Assembly: GCA_000727475.1 (NCBI GenBank)
Contig: KL647295.1
Coordinates: 3,747,976 to 3,811,975, forward strand
Length of the DNA stretch: 64,000 bases
Origin: Sarcocystis neurona
Lineage: Eukaryota > Apicomplexa > Conoidasida > Eucoccidiorida > Sarcocystidae
Direction of reading: 5' to 3'
In this document: in pieces, positions 47,785 to 61,100 of the stretch
How the letters are laid out: each line of letters opens with the position of its first letter
Numbering within the stretch: position 1 is the stretch's first letter
Notes under the pieces: model-generated
Seen by the model: only the letters and a program-made list of their open reading frames with translations
Told to the model about the DNA's origin: nothing
The model's database searches: none
Made by a program: the position numbers and the translations under genes

Positions 47785-47939
47785 GTATGAAAACTTCATC
47801 CTCTGCTTCTCTTCTCAGAGTTGCGTTCTGTTCTTCCACGTCGCTCCTGCAGCCAACGCAAGCGCCAACGTATCTCTCTACCTCTACACATTTCCTCGTA
47901 CTAAGTGTGTACCTGTGTCTCGCTTTCTCTCTCTCTGTC

Positions 47940-48240
47940 TCTGTACAAATATATATACATATATGTATATATATACATGTATATATATATGCGTACGAAT
48001 ATGTGTGTGTGTGTCTCTCTCTATGTATATATGTATCTATGGATGTACCTACCTGTTTTTATCCATTCCTCTAGATATATATGTATATATATTTGTCTGC
48101 CTATCTCTCTCTCCCCTATATATATCTATATATATACATATATATATGTATATATATATATAGACATACTTGTCTATTTACCTGTCGCTCTCTCGATATA
48201 TATATATATATTATAGACGTGTCTACCTACTTATCTTTTC
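47940..48240. repeat. TATATA/CATATATG microsatellite
   Basis: About 300 bp of TATATATA, ATACATAT and CTATCTCT units. It would be intronic if the 46073 exon model is right. Confidence 0.8.
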
Positions 48241-48388
48241 CCTTCTATATATTTATACACCTCCTTGCCCGTGTCTGTTCCTGTGTACACATGTGTATAC
48301 AAATGTTTATATATATAAATGTAGGGGTCTGTCTCTCTTTCTCAGTGTACGTACATGTATATATCCCCGCGTGCGTGTTGCAGTTTCT

Positions 48389-48456
48389 TTATCCCTTTTT
48401 CTTCAGACGAAGAAATTTCTTCAACTCTTCCTGCTCAGTCAAAACCCGTAATATAT
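48389..48456 (-). CDS. Candidate terminal exon of an unknown minus-strand gene
   Basis: After a pyrimidine-containing acceptor (ctacgtag at 48457) the frame reads LRVLTEQEELKKFLRLKKKG and stops at TAA. Composition is strongly protein-like and contains no repeat. Possible upstream exons on the same strand are 48930-49030 (LPSPKKEAEAERRRKKLLK). No family is recognised and the connections are unproven. Confidence 0.3.
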
Positions 48457-48787
48457 CTACGTAGAAATAGATATAAAGCGAAGTGCTTCGGTGTTCTAGA
48501 CCCCTGCATGACTGATTTATGAAAGCTGCCTTCTCGTCCCCCGGGCTCTCTCTGCTCCTCAAGATATGACGCAGCACAGACATGGGCCTCGGTGGGACGG
48601 CTGCTGCTTCTGCTGCTGCTGGTCTTCTCGGTCTGTGCTGCGGCTGTTCCCCGTCTGTGCTGCTGCTGTTCTCGGTCTGTGCTGCTGCTGCCTTCTGCTG
48701 CCGCTGCTACTGCTGGGTCTTCTGGCTTTCCTCTTTCACACGACCCCTCCACTGGCCACCCTGCGCGTTGCCTCTGGGGTGCTCCGA

Positions 48788-48875
48788 GGTGTATGTACAC
48801 CGGGCAGCAGGGGGAGAGTCCCTGGCGGCCCTGCGCGCGCGCGCTCGCGGGTGCCTCGTCGGGTGTACGTACACC
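48788..48875. repeat. Pair of 14-bp palindromes (GGTGTAYGTACACC)
   Basis: GGTGTATGTACACC lies at 48788-48801 and GGTGTACGTACACC at 48862-48875. Both match the element found at 28 kb and 62-63 kb. Confidence 0.85.
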
Positions 48876-49954
48876 CGAAAAACACGGGAAGCTGGGGGGG
48901 GGAACCGTTTCAAGAGGAGAAGAGATGTTGCCTTCTTTGAGGTCATTACTTTTGAGCAATTTCTTCCTTCTTCTCTCTGCCTCTGCCTCTTTCTTTGGCG
49001 AGGGTAACCGCCTGCCCGGTGAGAGGTGGTGACTGCAGCTGCTGCAGCAGTCTCCCTCCCCTCCCGTCTCCTCACGCATGCAACCTCCCCCACATAAAAC
49101 TTCTCTCCACTTCTCCTTTTCTTCTTCTTCTTCCGCGTGTCTTTCACCTCACCTTTCTCTGCGACCCCGTCTTTGGTGACCCACGCATGCCTCTTGCGAG
49201 CGTGCGCGCGCGGCTTCTGCTGCTGTCCCTCCCTTCCCCGTCCCCTCCCCACGAGTGTTCCTCTCCATGAGCGTCTCCCCCATCGTCTCACCTCTCTCTT
49301 CCCCCCCCGGGGCTTCTTTCTGTGATTTTCTTCGGTGACCAGTCTTTCCCATGCCTAACATGTACCACACATACATTCATGTATATAGGGACGAACGCAT
49401 GTTTGACGCCTGGTAGGCAACGTATGGAGCCTTCTTGACTTCTTTTCTACGACTGCTGCTGGGACTGGATTTCTTATCCGCGCGTCTCATGAAGCCTTTT
49501 TTTCTTGCAAATATCAAGGAGAAGCAAAACTTCTCCTCAACACTTTTCTCTGCCACGCGTGGACGTATTCATCGAAGTTCTCCACCAGGCCTTCCTTTCA
49601 TTCATCCCACGTTGTGGTGCGTCAGTCATCCGGCGGTCGGACAGTGCGTAGGTCGAATTTTGAGTCTGGGGCGTTGCGGCTGACGTCTGCGGAAGTGAAT
49701 CTTGGCTAGCCACCATTCACCAGCCTACTGTCGATAAGAAATGGAGGGGGACTTTTTGTGGTGGTGTGTGTGGCCCACGCGTAGAGGCGAGTTCGCTCCG
49801 TCCCTGGTGAATATATGGACTGTCGAAGGGACACACACAGATGGACGTGTTCAGGCCCACAGATGTTTTCTTCTCTCCAGAATTTTGTACTTTTTGGCTC
49901 GCAGACGCTCGAAGAACTTCGGCACACATGCACAGCTACAAAATGGAGCTTCTT

Positions 49955-50050
49955 TTACTTCTCTGCTGCCTTCTTGACGGCTGTCTGACGTTTCTGTTCC
50001 TGCGCGTCCCCGCTCGAATCGTCTGGGTCACTTTCCGCGCGCTTCTCCTC
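49955..50050 (-). CDS. Candidate terminal exon, charged C terminus
   Basis: The minus frame reads KRAESDPDDSSGDAQEQ and KRQTAVKKAAEK and then TAA at 49957-49955. It abuts a CT-rich intron-like stretch (50040-50280). It may belong with the exon-like segment 50880-50784 (RRHRVIPTANVGHKCVAATA, ending GCAAG|gtgagc), which has a near-ideal donor. No family is recognised. Confidence 0.3.
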   Translation of the reverse strand, partial: EEKRAESDPDDSSGDAQEQKRQTAVKKAAEK

Positions 50051-50783
50051 TCCTGTCTCTCTCTGTCTCCCTGTCTCCGTGTCTCCGTGTCTCCGTCTTC
50101 TCCCTCCTTTTCTGCTTCTCTGGTGTGTCTCCCACTGTGTCTCCCTCTCTCTATACTCATATATGCCTGCAGATATATGTGGACGTGGACTGGTCTCTCT
50201 TTTCCCGTCTCCGTGCCTGTCTCTCGCACACGCGCTTTACTTTCTTCCCCCCTCCCCCCCGTCTCTCCGTCTCCGACTCCCCCCCATGTATGTGGATTTT
50301 TGCTGACGTGGCCGCAGATGTAGGAGCCTTTCTCTCTGCATCCGTTTCTGATCTTGTTCTCCTTGAATTTCTGTCTGCGTCAACCAGCCTACATCACACC
50401 ACATGACCGCCGAACTCTTTTCTCGGTCGCCTTGCGCGGCCTCCCACGAGATTCTTCTCTCCCCTCCAACCCCTCAACATCTATATATACACATCCATAT
50501 ATATATGTATATGCGTATTGTTTTCGTGTTTCTCTCTGCCTCCTGAAGGTCGCCTTGGGCGCCGAGGCGACTTCTGCACTTCGTCTCTGTGTGATAAACG
50601 CGGCACGCGGATGTCTCTCTGTGTCGGTGACCAGCCTTGTGGGGTCAACTGCTGCTGCTGCTGCTATGGGCCTGCGCCTTTTTCTGGGAGGCTTTCTCTG
50701 CCTCTCAGCGATACTTCTGCGCGACACTGCAGCCTCCTTCGCTCTCCCAGCGTAGTAGCAGCCGTGCTGCTGATGTGGCTCAC

Positions 50784-50880
50784 CTTGCAAACTCGAACGC
50801 GCACGCAGTAGCAGCAACGCATTTATGTCCGACATTTGCTGTTGGAATAACGCGGTGGCGGCGTTGCTCGCTCTGCTGCT
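50784..50880 (-). CDS. Candidate exon with strong donor, minus strand
   Basis: The frame reads QQSEQRRHRVIPTANVGHK and CVAATACAFEFA, ending GCAAG|gtgagc in phase 2. It lies just left of the SNF2/F-box open frame and would be divergent from it. The 5' limit is not defined, and the following exon is ambiguous because two frames are open near 50.55-50.68 kb. Confidence 0.3.
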
Positions 50881-51152
50881 GTATCTTTTGCGCCTGGTTT
50901 CCATTCTCTCCTGCTGCTGCTGCTCCTTTGACTTCGGGGCTGCTGCTGCTCCTGCTCCGCCTGCACCGGCTGCTGCTTCTTCGACTTCTGCTGCTGCTGC
51001 TCTCCCTCCCGGTGAGCCTCTGCCGGCTGCTGCTCCTCCGGCTTCTGCTGCTGCTGCCGCTCCTCAACCGTTGCTGATCCTGCTGCGCCTGCTGCTGCTG
51101 GTGGTCTGCTGCGCTGCCGCTCCCCGTGCGCCTGGCGCGCCTGCTGCTGGTG

Positions 51153-54100
51153 ATGCTGTCATTTTCCTTTGTTCGGCGTTTCTGCTGCAGCACGTGCTTC
51201 TCCCCCCGCCGCAGCGGAGAGGCAGCGCCTGTCCTGCAAACCCAGTTGTTTCTTTCTCCAGCGGAGCTGCTGCTGCTGCTGCATCTGCTGCCGCTGCACG
51301 TACGCCTGCCGTCGCTCCCTCTCCGGCCGCTGCTCGCCCTCTCCGATCTTCATCACCGCAGCCGCAGCAGCAGCAACGACAGCAGCGATGCTTCGTACAC
51401 TTCGTGCCCCACGGATTATCAGCCCTTCTACCCATACGCTTCTTCTTCTCCTTTCTCTTCTTTTTCGTCGTCGTCTCGGTCATCTACTACTCGAGCTTCC
51501 TCTGGGCAGCCAACTTCTTCGTTTTCCTCCTCTGCCGCTCTCTCCTCGTCCTCCGGCTCTTCTTCTGCTGCTGCCTTTGAAACTTCGTGCACCTCTGCTT
51601 CTCTTTCTGGCTGTAAAGCTTGGTTCTCCGTCGCAGAAGGAGGTCACCACCGGGAGAACGGGTGCTGCTGCAGAAACGTGACCTTGCCTTCTTCTTCTTC
51701 TGCAGGAGCAGCAGCAGCAGCAGCAGACATTGGCTCCACCGTGGGAGTAGCAGCAGCAAGACCGGTGACACCGTCTGCTATGCCTGCTCCATTACCAACC
51801 GCCTGCAGCCTGCAAGAGCCACGCGAGGATTCTTCTTCTTCTTCCTCCCCGTTTTCCTCCTCCTGCTGCTGCTCAGCCGCACGCTCCAAAAAAAGCTCCA
51901 TTACCTCTGCTGCTGCTTCTGGTGCTGCTGCTTCTGCTGCTGCTTCTGGTGCTGCTGCTTCTCCTGGTGCTGCTGCTTCTCCTGGTGCTGCTTCTGCTGC
52001 TGCTGGTGCTTCTGCTGCTGCGGTTCCACCTGCTACTGCTTCTGCTGCTGCTGGTCGAGCCGCTTGTGGGGACGCTTCAACGGAAAACTTCGCCTCTCGC
52101 CTTTTGGACTCGACGTCGCTCGCTGAATTTCAGGTGTACAGACACTTCATTCTCACTCTCGTTTACCAAGCGATTTCTTCCTCCTGTCCTCCTCCCCGCG
52201 CCTCGCCTCTTCCTTTTTCTCCTTCGTTTTCTCTCTCTCTTCCCGCCTCTCGCTCGCCGAGTGAAACTTCGTTTGCTGCCGCTCCTCCCGCTGCTCCTCC
52301 GTCCTCCCAATCTTCTCCTCCTGCTGCTGGTGCAATTCTTGGCGAAAACAGCTGCTGCGGTCTGTCGACCGTGCCTCCGCCTCTCTCTGCTGCGCAGTCC
52401 GAAGACTGCTTCCCTGTTTCTGCGTCGGCTGCTGCTGCTGCTGTCTGCAGCGATGTGCTGCTGCTCCCGCGATGTGGCAGCCTCACGTGCTGTGCCTGCA
52501 TTTTTCTACCGGACATCTTTGCTGCTGCTGCTGCCACGCCTGCGTCAGCTGCTTCGAAGAATTGTATAAACTGCTTCATCCCGAGCGCTGCAGCGAGCAG
52601 CCCTGCTCCTCAAAGTAGCGGCGTTCCCTTCCCACGCTCTTCCTCTTCTTCGTCGTTGCCTCCGACGGCATGGGGGCCTTCTCCCGTCTCCTCGCTCTCC
52701 GTCTCCTCTCTCTCAACTGCTGCGTCCTCTTCCAGCGTTTCCTCCTCACTCTGCTCCTTCGCCCCGGCGTCTCCGTCTCCCGGTCTGCACTCGCCTTCCT
52801 GCTCCTTCGACTCCTTCCCGCCTTTCGCGACGGCGTCTCCGGCTGCTGCTGCTGCTGCCGCTTCTTCTTCTTTTGTTTCCTTTGCTTTCCGCCCGTACGC
52901 GCTGCTCCTCCCCACGCCGGCGACTGCATGGCTCCCTCCGCCGCCTGCGCTGCTGCAGTCTCTCTACGACTTCTCCTCAGAAAATGCTTGGCAACTGCAA
53001 GTCGACGCAGCTCCTCCGTTCTCGCTCCTCGCTTTCATTCAGAAATCTTTTGCTGCCGTCTCTGAACGCCGCCCAACCGTCTCTAGGACGTATCTCTGCA
53101 GTTCCGCCTCTCTTTTTACACCAAAAGCGGAACAGAAAGAAGACAAAGCAAGGAGCTTCCAGAACACCACGCATCCCCTTCCGTCTCCCCCGTCTCCGTC
53201 GCTAGTGTCTCCCTCGGCGCCGTCTCCGGAACTCCCACGGCGCTGCCGCGGCGACAACAGCTCTGGCTGCTACGAGACGGCTTTTGCCGCGATTGCTGCA
53301 GTCGCCGTTCTTCAGGAGTCGGAGTCCGCGGAAGGAGAACACAAAAGTGCAGCTTGCGAAATAGCACCAGCAGCAGCAGCAAGCGAAGAAGGTGCTTCCA
53401 GTTGTTCCGCTGGTGCTGCTGTCTCTCCTGTTGCTGCTCCTGCAGCCGTCCCTGTTCCTGCTGTTGCCACTCCTGCTGTTGCCACTCCTGCCGCCGACGA
53501 GGTGGCCAGGACTTCCTCGCAGTTTCTACGGTTCGAGAAGGATTCAACGTCAAAGCGAGGTTCATTCTCCCACGCGTCGTCGCCTGCCGTTGCTGCGGAG
53601 CCAGGGGAAGATGCTGCTGCTGCTGCTAGCACTGCCGATACGTCGACAAACAGAAGTTGCTGCTGCTGCATCTGCCAGCTGACCGCCGAAGCGCAGCACG
53701 CTTTACTTGCTTCCCTAGACCCGACGTCTCTTGCTGCTTTCGCGTGCACCTGCAACAGCCACCTGCTGCTGGCCGAGCCCGTGGTACCAGGGTTGCCCAA
53801 GATGATCGGTGATGAGTTCACTTCTCAGTCCCTGCTGCACGCCCTGGAAGAGGAGGAAGAGCAGCAGGAGCTGCAGCAACGGCAGCAGTCTGGTGCGGGT
53901 GGGACCGGCTGCAGCAGCAGCAGAAGGCGCATCGGAGGACTGTTTCAACACCAAACGCATGCGCTGCTGTGGCTGCGCCAGAGAGAAAGAGATTGTCTTT
54001 GTCAAGCCCCGTCCCTCGCTTTCTCTTCGCCTGACGCTGCTGCTGCTGAACTGCGGTCTTCTTTCGAGTTTTCTCGTTTTGCTGTCCCGAGCTGCGCTTC

Positions 54101-57100
54101 TTTTCCGATGCCCGGTCCTTCCGTCTCAGCCTCTGCTGCCATCGCCGGCAGTCCCTCCGTAGTTAGCTGCGTTGCCGTGGCGAGCAGTCCTCCTGGAGGG
54201 GCGTGCTGCGGGTATCAGATGCAGGAGCCGAGCGAAGAAAAACAGCGCGCAGCAGCACAGCAAGGCGTTGACAGCAGCAGAAGTGCCGCTGGTGTCACTG
54301 CTACCGGGGGAGGACAGCAGCAAGCAGCACAGACAGCAGAGGAAAGCAGCAACATCCTGCCTGTCTCCGTAGAGCCAAAGAAGGGGTCGTACGACGCTGT
54401 TGACGTGTGTGGAAGTTGTCTGCAGAAAAGAACTGTCTCCGCAGAAATACCCCGCGGCAGCAGCAGGGGCTGCAGACAACCGTGCTGCTGCAACTGCAGA
54501 GACAGCCACTTCGAAGCGTCTGCTGCTGCAGGGGACCAGCAGGACCCCGGGCAGCCAAGAGAGCAGCAGCAAGGTCAGCCGCAGCCAAGAGAGCAGCAGC
54601 GGGTGCTGCAAGAATGGGGTCCAGCCCAGCACCAGCAGCACACGCGAAGGCACGGGATGTGGGAGCAGCACCACGTGGCAGACTGGCAGCCGCAGCAGCA
54701 GCGGGCAGCACACGTGACGTTTTTCAAAGAGAGAGAGGGGGAAATGAGGAACCTGATGGACTGCAGGGCGGCAGATGACGCGCTCAAATTTCTCTCCCGC
54801 TGGTGCGAGCTGCAGTTGCCGGACGACTCCTGGGTGCTCGGTTTTCGGCAAAACACGCGCCAACCCGAGCACCAGCATCAGGGAGAACAGCACCAGCAAG
54901 CAGAGGAGGAGCAGCAGCAAGAAGAGCAGCAGCAAGAAGAGAAGCAGCAAAAAGCAGAGAAGCAGCAGCAAGACGAGGAAGAGCAACAAGCCGAGCAGCA
55001 GCAGCAGGCCGAGCAGCAGCAGCAGGCCGAGCAGCAGCAGCAGCAGGCAGAGCGACAGCAGCAAGGGGCAGCCGGTGGTGCGGCGGCAGTAAGAGAGCAA
55101 CAGCAGATGGCGCAGTGGCAGCAGGTGCAGCCGAAAAAGGAGGAGGAGAAATATTTTGGAAGGGGAGAACGCAGAAATCAGGAGAATCATTACGAATTGC
55201 AGGAAGGTCTTCTTCTTCAGCAGCAAGACCTACCGCAGCAGCAAGCGGAGGAAGCAGCAGGCGAAGAGGAGCAGGCTGGAGTCCTGAGGCAACGAAGAAG
55301 GAAGAGAGGACGCGCAAGGAGTCTGCATGCGCGTGGAAGTCTGCGGAAGAAGCAGCAGCAGCAAGGGCTGGCAGGAGCAGGGCAGCAGCCGCAAATGACC
55401 GAGGAGACGGACGAGGCGCTGCAGGGGCAGGCCGCAGAGGAACACGAGGCGCAACAGCAACAGCAACAGCACGGGGCAGAACAACTGCAGCAGCAGGGAG
55501 GAGTCTTGGGCAGGAGAAAGCTGGAGCAGCAGTTCGACGAGGAGAGGAAGCCCGCAGAGAAGCAGAAGCAGCAGCAGGAGCAGGCGACTCTGCAGCAGCA
55601 GGTGCAGGAGAAGAGGGAAACTGCAGGGGAGCAGAAGCAGCCGCAGGAGCCGATGGCTTTGCACCAGCAGTTGCAGCAGAAACGGACAGAAGGGGAGGAG
55701 TGGCAGGAGCAGCAGACGAAGGCGTCTTCGACAGCAGCAGAAGCAATAACGCAGCAGCAGCAGCGCCGTGGGGGACCAACCGCAACGGCGGAGGACAAGG
55801 AGGTACTTTTGACTGATCGTCTGGCGCGTCGTAAATGCTGGGAAGAAGGGTGCAGCAGTATTTCTCCTGCGTTGTCCTCTTCTGTCTTCTCTTCTGTATC
55901 CTCTTCTTTGTCTTCATCTTCTGCTTCTGCTTCTTCTTTATCGTACTCGTCTTCTTCTTCAGAAAGAGAGTGTCTAACTTACCGCTTGCTCGTGACGGAA
56001 GGAGCTTCGTTGACGTGCTTCTGCGGGTCTCACCCAGCAGCATATCAACGAGAAGAAGGAGAAGAAGAAGAAGGAAGCAGCGCTGCGCAGCCCACAGAGA
56101 CATGGGAGGAAGAAGTCGTCCCGCCTGCACCTTCGGCAACAACGAAGAAGCGGGCGCAGCAGCAGCAGCAGCAAGAGGAACAGCAGCAGGAGCAGCAGGA
56201 GGACGCACAGCAGGAACAGCAGCAAGCACGCGAGAGAGACTTGAGCAGCAGCGGGAAGCTTGGAAAGAGAAGAGAAGCCCGTCGCACAACAGGCAGCAGA
56301 TGCAGCAGCAGCAACAGCAACAGGCGCAGACATAGCAGGTGCAGCAGCAACACGTTCGACTTCAGGGACAAGAGCAGTTTCGGGAGGAGCAGCAGCAGCT
56401 ACCAGAACAGCAGTAGGTACCCAGGCAGCGGCACGAGCGCCTCGAAGAGCTGCTTCAGGAGGTCTGCGAACGGCAGGCGTTTCAGCAATAACAGCAGCAG
56501 CAGCGGAGACGAGAGGGAAGACGCGTTTCGCGGGGGACACGAGAGCCTGGCTTCTGTCAAAGCAACTGCAGCAGCCTCGGGGGAAGCTGCAGAGGAGCAC
56601 TTTGCTGGCTTCTCGTGGAGAGATTTCAAAGCCGGCGCCTTCTCGCTCTATATCAGCAGTGATAGAAGAATGAGTTTTATCGGCTTCAGCACGGCGTTCC
56701 TTGCTGCTAGTGCTGCTGCAGCAGCAACAGCGGCGTCTCACGAGCAGCAGCAGCAGCAGCTGCCGACAGATCCATCGGGCGCTCCAGGACTGCAGCAGGG
56801 CGTCCCGGAGGCCCGGCTCGGGAGAAAGGCTGCCGCGTCAGTATCGCTACAGCAACAGCAGGAACAGCAGGAGCACCACGAGCAGCAGGAACAGCAGCAA
56901 TGGGAGCCACAACAGCAGCTGCGGCAGCATGTGCAACAACAGCAGCAGCAGGTTGTACAGCAGCAGCAGCATGTACAGCAACAACATCAGCAGGTGCAGC
57001 AGCGGCAGCAGCAGCATGTAGAGCAGCAGGTGCAGCATTGGCATGTAGAGCAGCAGCAGCATGTACAGCAGCAGCTGCAGGGAGAGAAGGAGGAGCAGGA

Positions 57101-58124
57101 TCTTGGCGTGTCTGTGTTGCCAGTGCGCGGCTGGGCAGCGGTGGGCAGCGGAGGAAGAGGCGGTTTGTTCTGCGACGACCCGGGCCTCGGGAAGACGTTG
57201 ACGATGCTCGCCGTTGCTGTGAAGTCGCGAGGCAGACTGCCGCGCCTGCCGCCCCTCGTGCGTGCCGGGTTGCTGGCTGCTGCAACTTCCGGGTCTATGT
57301 ACACCGCAGCAGTCCCGCACGCGTCCGAAGGAAGGATGCACAGCCCCGTGGCTCTGTCAAGCGACGAGCGGAAGAAAAAGAGAGACAGCCGGAGAAGTGC
57401 GAAGGGCCACAGCCGCGCGACAAAAATGTCGTGTGCGGGTGTCTCGTCTCCTCTGCCAGTCGCAGCAGCGACAGCAACCGAAGAAGGAGCAGCGGAAGAT
57501 GCCGGAGACAAGGAGAGTTCTGACCAGGGCGTGGACCAACAGCAGAAGCAGGAAGAGGAGGAGGAGGAAGAGCAGCAGGTGGAGGAAGCCCAGCAGCGGC
57601 ACAGAAGAACAAGAAGAGAGCAGCAGCAGCACGAAGCGGGAAGAGGAACACAGAGACGGCGACAGCAGCGCGAAAGCTTCAGGAGACACGGAGGAGAAGA
57701 TGATGTACAGGGCTGCAGAGGAGAAACATCAAGCAGCTGGATAAGCGAACAGCAGCAGCCAGTCAGAAAAACACTGTTATTCGAGGACCCACACGTCGAC
57801 GTAGAAGAGACACGGGAAATGAAGAAGGAGGAAGAGGAAGACGCGAGAGTGACAGCGACAGCGGCGGGAGAAAACGAACGGCAGGTTGTGACGCAGCAGC
57901 AGAAGTGCGAACGTTCGAATCGCGTGGGGCACCAGCCCTGCTGTGCAGCTCAACAGACGCAGATCCACACGACGCAGCAGCAACAGCAGCAACAGGAGGA
58001 GAAGGAGCAACAAAGACAGCAACAGCAACAGAGACAGCAGCAACAACAGAGACAGCGACAACATCAGAGACAGCAGCAGCAACAAAGACGGCAGCATCAA
58101 CAGAGACAGCAGCAACGACAGAGA

Positions 58125-58156
<32 letters not shown>

Positions 58157-61100
58157 ACAGCAGCAGCAAGAGGGGCAGCAGCAAGAGGGGCAGCAGCCGT
58201 CGTGGCGTCTCGCTCGTGGCGCCGAGACGCTACGTGAGGAGCAAGGAGACAGCGAGGGAGACGCGAACGAAGCAGAGACCGGGGGCCCGTCTCTTCTCTC
58301 ACGAGTGGGCGAGCAGAATTTCGTTTGGAAGGTGGACGCTCGAGACGTGGAAATGTTTTTAAAGGAAAAAGGTACACTTTCACAATACACGTCCTCGTGT
58401 CTTTGCCTGCAGACGTTAACCAGCCGGATAGTCGGCGCATGCAAAACTCTCGCGCTCCTCTCGCTTCCTGTCTCTCCATCTACATCTATTTGTGTATACC
58501 CATTCCTACATACACACGTATTTATCCGTATGTGTGTATATATGTGTATGTGCGTGTCCTTGCTGCGTGGCGCGCGCATGTTGCTCTCGCTGTGTCTCCG
58601 GTGGAAAATGCCAATTTTTATACGTCCCAGGAGTGCGGGCGGGGCTTGTGGCTCTGTGTCTCTGTGTGTGGCTTCCTTTCGCTGTCTCCGTCTCCTTTTC
58701 TTCTTCCCTTCCCATCGACTAATGAAGCTGCGGAGAGCCGTCCCACGCCCCTTCTCTCTAATTCATGTATGTATAGAAGCAATGCATGCACCTACATGTG
58801 TGTCCTCCTGAGACGCACGGACACACACATAAACAGAGACACCTCCGTATAGAGACCTCTCCGTAGATATATTTGTATATACATATATACGAGAAATCTA
58901 CTTATAAAGACAGATACCTCAACATAGAGGTATGCTAAACATACATATAAATATATATGTGGAGAAGAGAGAGAGACACACACACGTACATACACTCATA
59001 CACATACACACAGAGAGCTCCGTATAGACCCATACATGGATATATTTGTCCATACGCATGCACGCGGGTCTGTCGTCGTTTTTTGATGAATGCACCAATT
59101 TTCTTCGATTCGGCTTGTCCAATATATATACCTATATGTGTATCCTTCTGCATGCGTGTCCCGGTGTCTCTCCCTCTGCCTCTCCTGTCGGCAAGTGCTG
59201 CTGCCGTTCGTCACTGTGCTGCTTGGTGGTCACGGCAGTCTCTTTCTGTGTGCGTCTCCTCGTGTCTTTTTGTCTTTTTCTTCTCTTCTCTAAACATCCT
59301 CCACCCGTCCTGTCTTCTTCTTCTGCGCTGGCGCGCCGTCGGTGACTGCCGTCTGCTGCTGCGATCTGCGTCCAGGCTTCCCCAGTGCGTTCCACGCCCG
59401 GCAGCTGAACCCCCTGCTGCAAGTTCCCCACGTCTCGCCGTGTCGCTCTTCCTCTTCTTTACCCGTCTCCTTCTCCTCGGCCTCCGAATCCTGCTGCTCC
59501 TCCTCGTCATCACCCGGGTCCCGTGTCTCGTCCACCGCCCGCCACGCCGTCGCGGGGATCGGCAGAGACGCCGCTCCCACAGCAGCAGCAGCAGCACAGC
59601 AACGGCAGCGGCACAGCACCAGCAGCAGCTGCAGCGGCATCGCGGCGGCAGCAGCAGCAGCCGAAGCGGCAGCTGCCAAAAATGCCTTCCGAGGTCGCAG
59701 CATGCGTCGGCCTCGGTATTTCTACGCGTACTCATCGGTACCTCGCTGCAGCAGCCTCGGCACTGCGTCACGCAGCAGCAGTGTGGACACGTACCATATA
59801 TACATATATAGACAATTTTTAGAGAGATACACACACACACACACACTTACATACACATATACAATACAGATACGTGAACAGAAATATATTTATATACACA
59901 GACAGAAAGGGGAAGAGAGACACAACTCTGTATAGGTCCATAGAGAGACGTATGTATATACGCATGCATACATATATATATAATGGATAAAGGCGACGAC
60001 CGGTACATAACACATATATCTACATAAACGTATATGTACTAGATAGAGACACAGACACACACACACAGCCCTATTTATTGAGAGACCCATACACCGACCA
60101 AGGTATTTACAGGTGTGTACAAAATACATACGTATAAAGACAGACAGGTATTCGATACATAGACGCACACATTTATAGAGAGAGAGGTAGACAAACAGAG
60201 ACAGACGGAGATCCGTAGATATATGTATGTGTATGTGTATGTGTATATACACACGTTAAAATGTAAGCCACAGCGTATGTCTGTATTTCTGCGTATATGC
60301 CTATATACACATATGTATGTATACGCACACCAGGCAGAGAGACCAGACTGGTGTATTTATACATACGTACGTGCACGCAGGACTATTTTTGTCCGTCTTC
60401 CACTAATTGATATTCTCTCTGTGTGTGTCTCCTCTCCTCTGCTTTCCTCTGTCTCCGTCTCTCCCTCTGTCTCCGTCTCTCCCTCTGTCCCAGTGTCTCC
60501 CTCTCTCCGTGTCTCCGTCTCCGTCTCTCTGCGTCTCCCTCTGTCTTCTTGTCTCCCTGTGCTGTGTCTCCCTGTCTCAATCTATGCTTCCCCTCTCTCT
60601 GTGTTCTCTTCTTCTCCTCTCTTTCTTTTTCTCCTTCCATTTATATGTGGCCCTTTGGACCGGTATGTGTGTGTGTGTGTGTGTTTCCTTTATTAGCCGG
60701 AGATATCGTCGATTCCTCCTGCGCTGCTGCAGGCAGCGGCAGCAGCGACTCCGAGTGCCGAGGCGTTTTTGCATGCGCCTCCGGTGCGGCAGGTGGTGCA
60801 GCAGCTTCGGACGAAGCAACTGCTGACGGAAGAAGATTTCGCGTCTTCAGCCGACGCTGCAGCCCGCGGAAACACCCTTCGCAAATTGAAGAAACTCTAC
60901 CAGCAGCTGTCGACGGTCGGAAGTCCCACACCTGCTGCAGCGCACACCCACCAGCGCCCCCACACACAGCAGCACAGCAGCAACAGAGAACGGAGCACGG
61001 GCGCGCACAGCAGCAGGACGTGAGAACACCGCAGCAGGAAGGCAGGAACCCAGCAACACTACGATAGAGGGAACAGCGCCAGAAGCATCGCAGAGCGGAT

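Noticed and set aside
52163..52929. Acidic minus-strand frames opposite the SNF2/F-box exon
   Set aside because: They look protein-like, but the plus strand is securely coding to both sides (LLQSLYDFSSENAWQLQV, then F-box and helicase motifs). Ser-rich plus codons such as TCT and TCC give Glu/Arg/Gly on the other strand, so these are shadows.
57292..57305. GGTCTATGTACACC within the Walker A exon as another palindrome copy
   Set aside because: One half-site is altered, and the bases are coding (SMYTA), so it was not counted among the dispersed copies.
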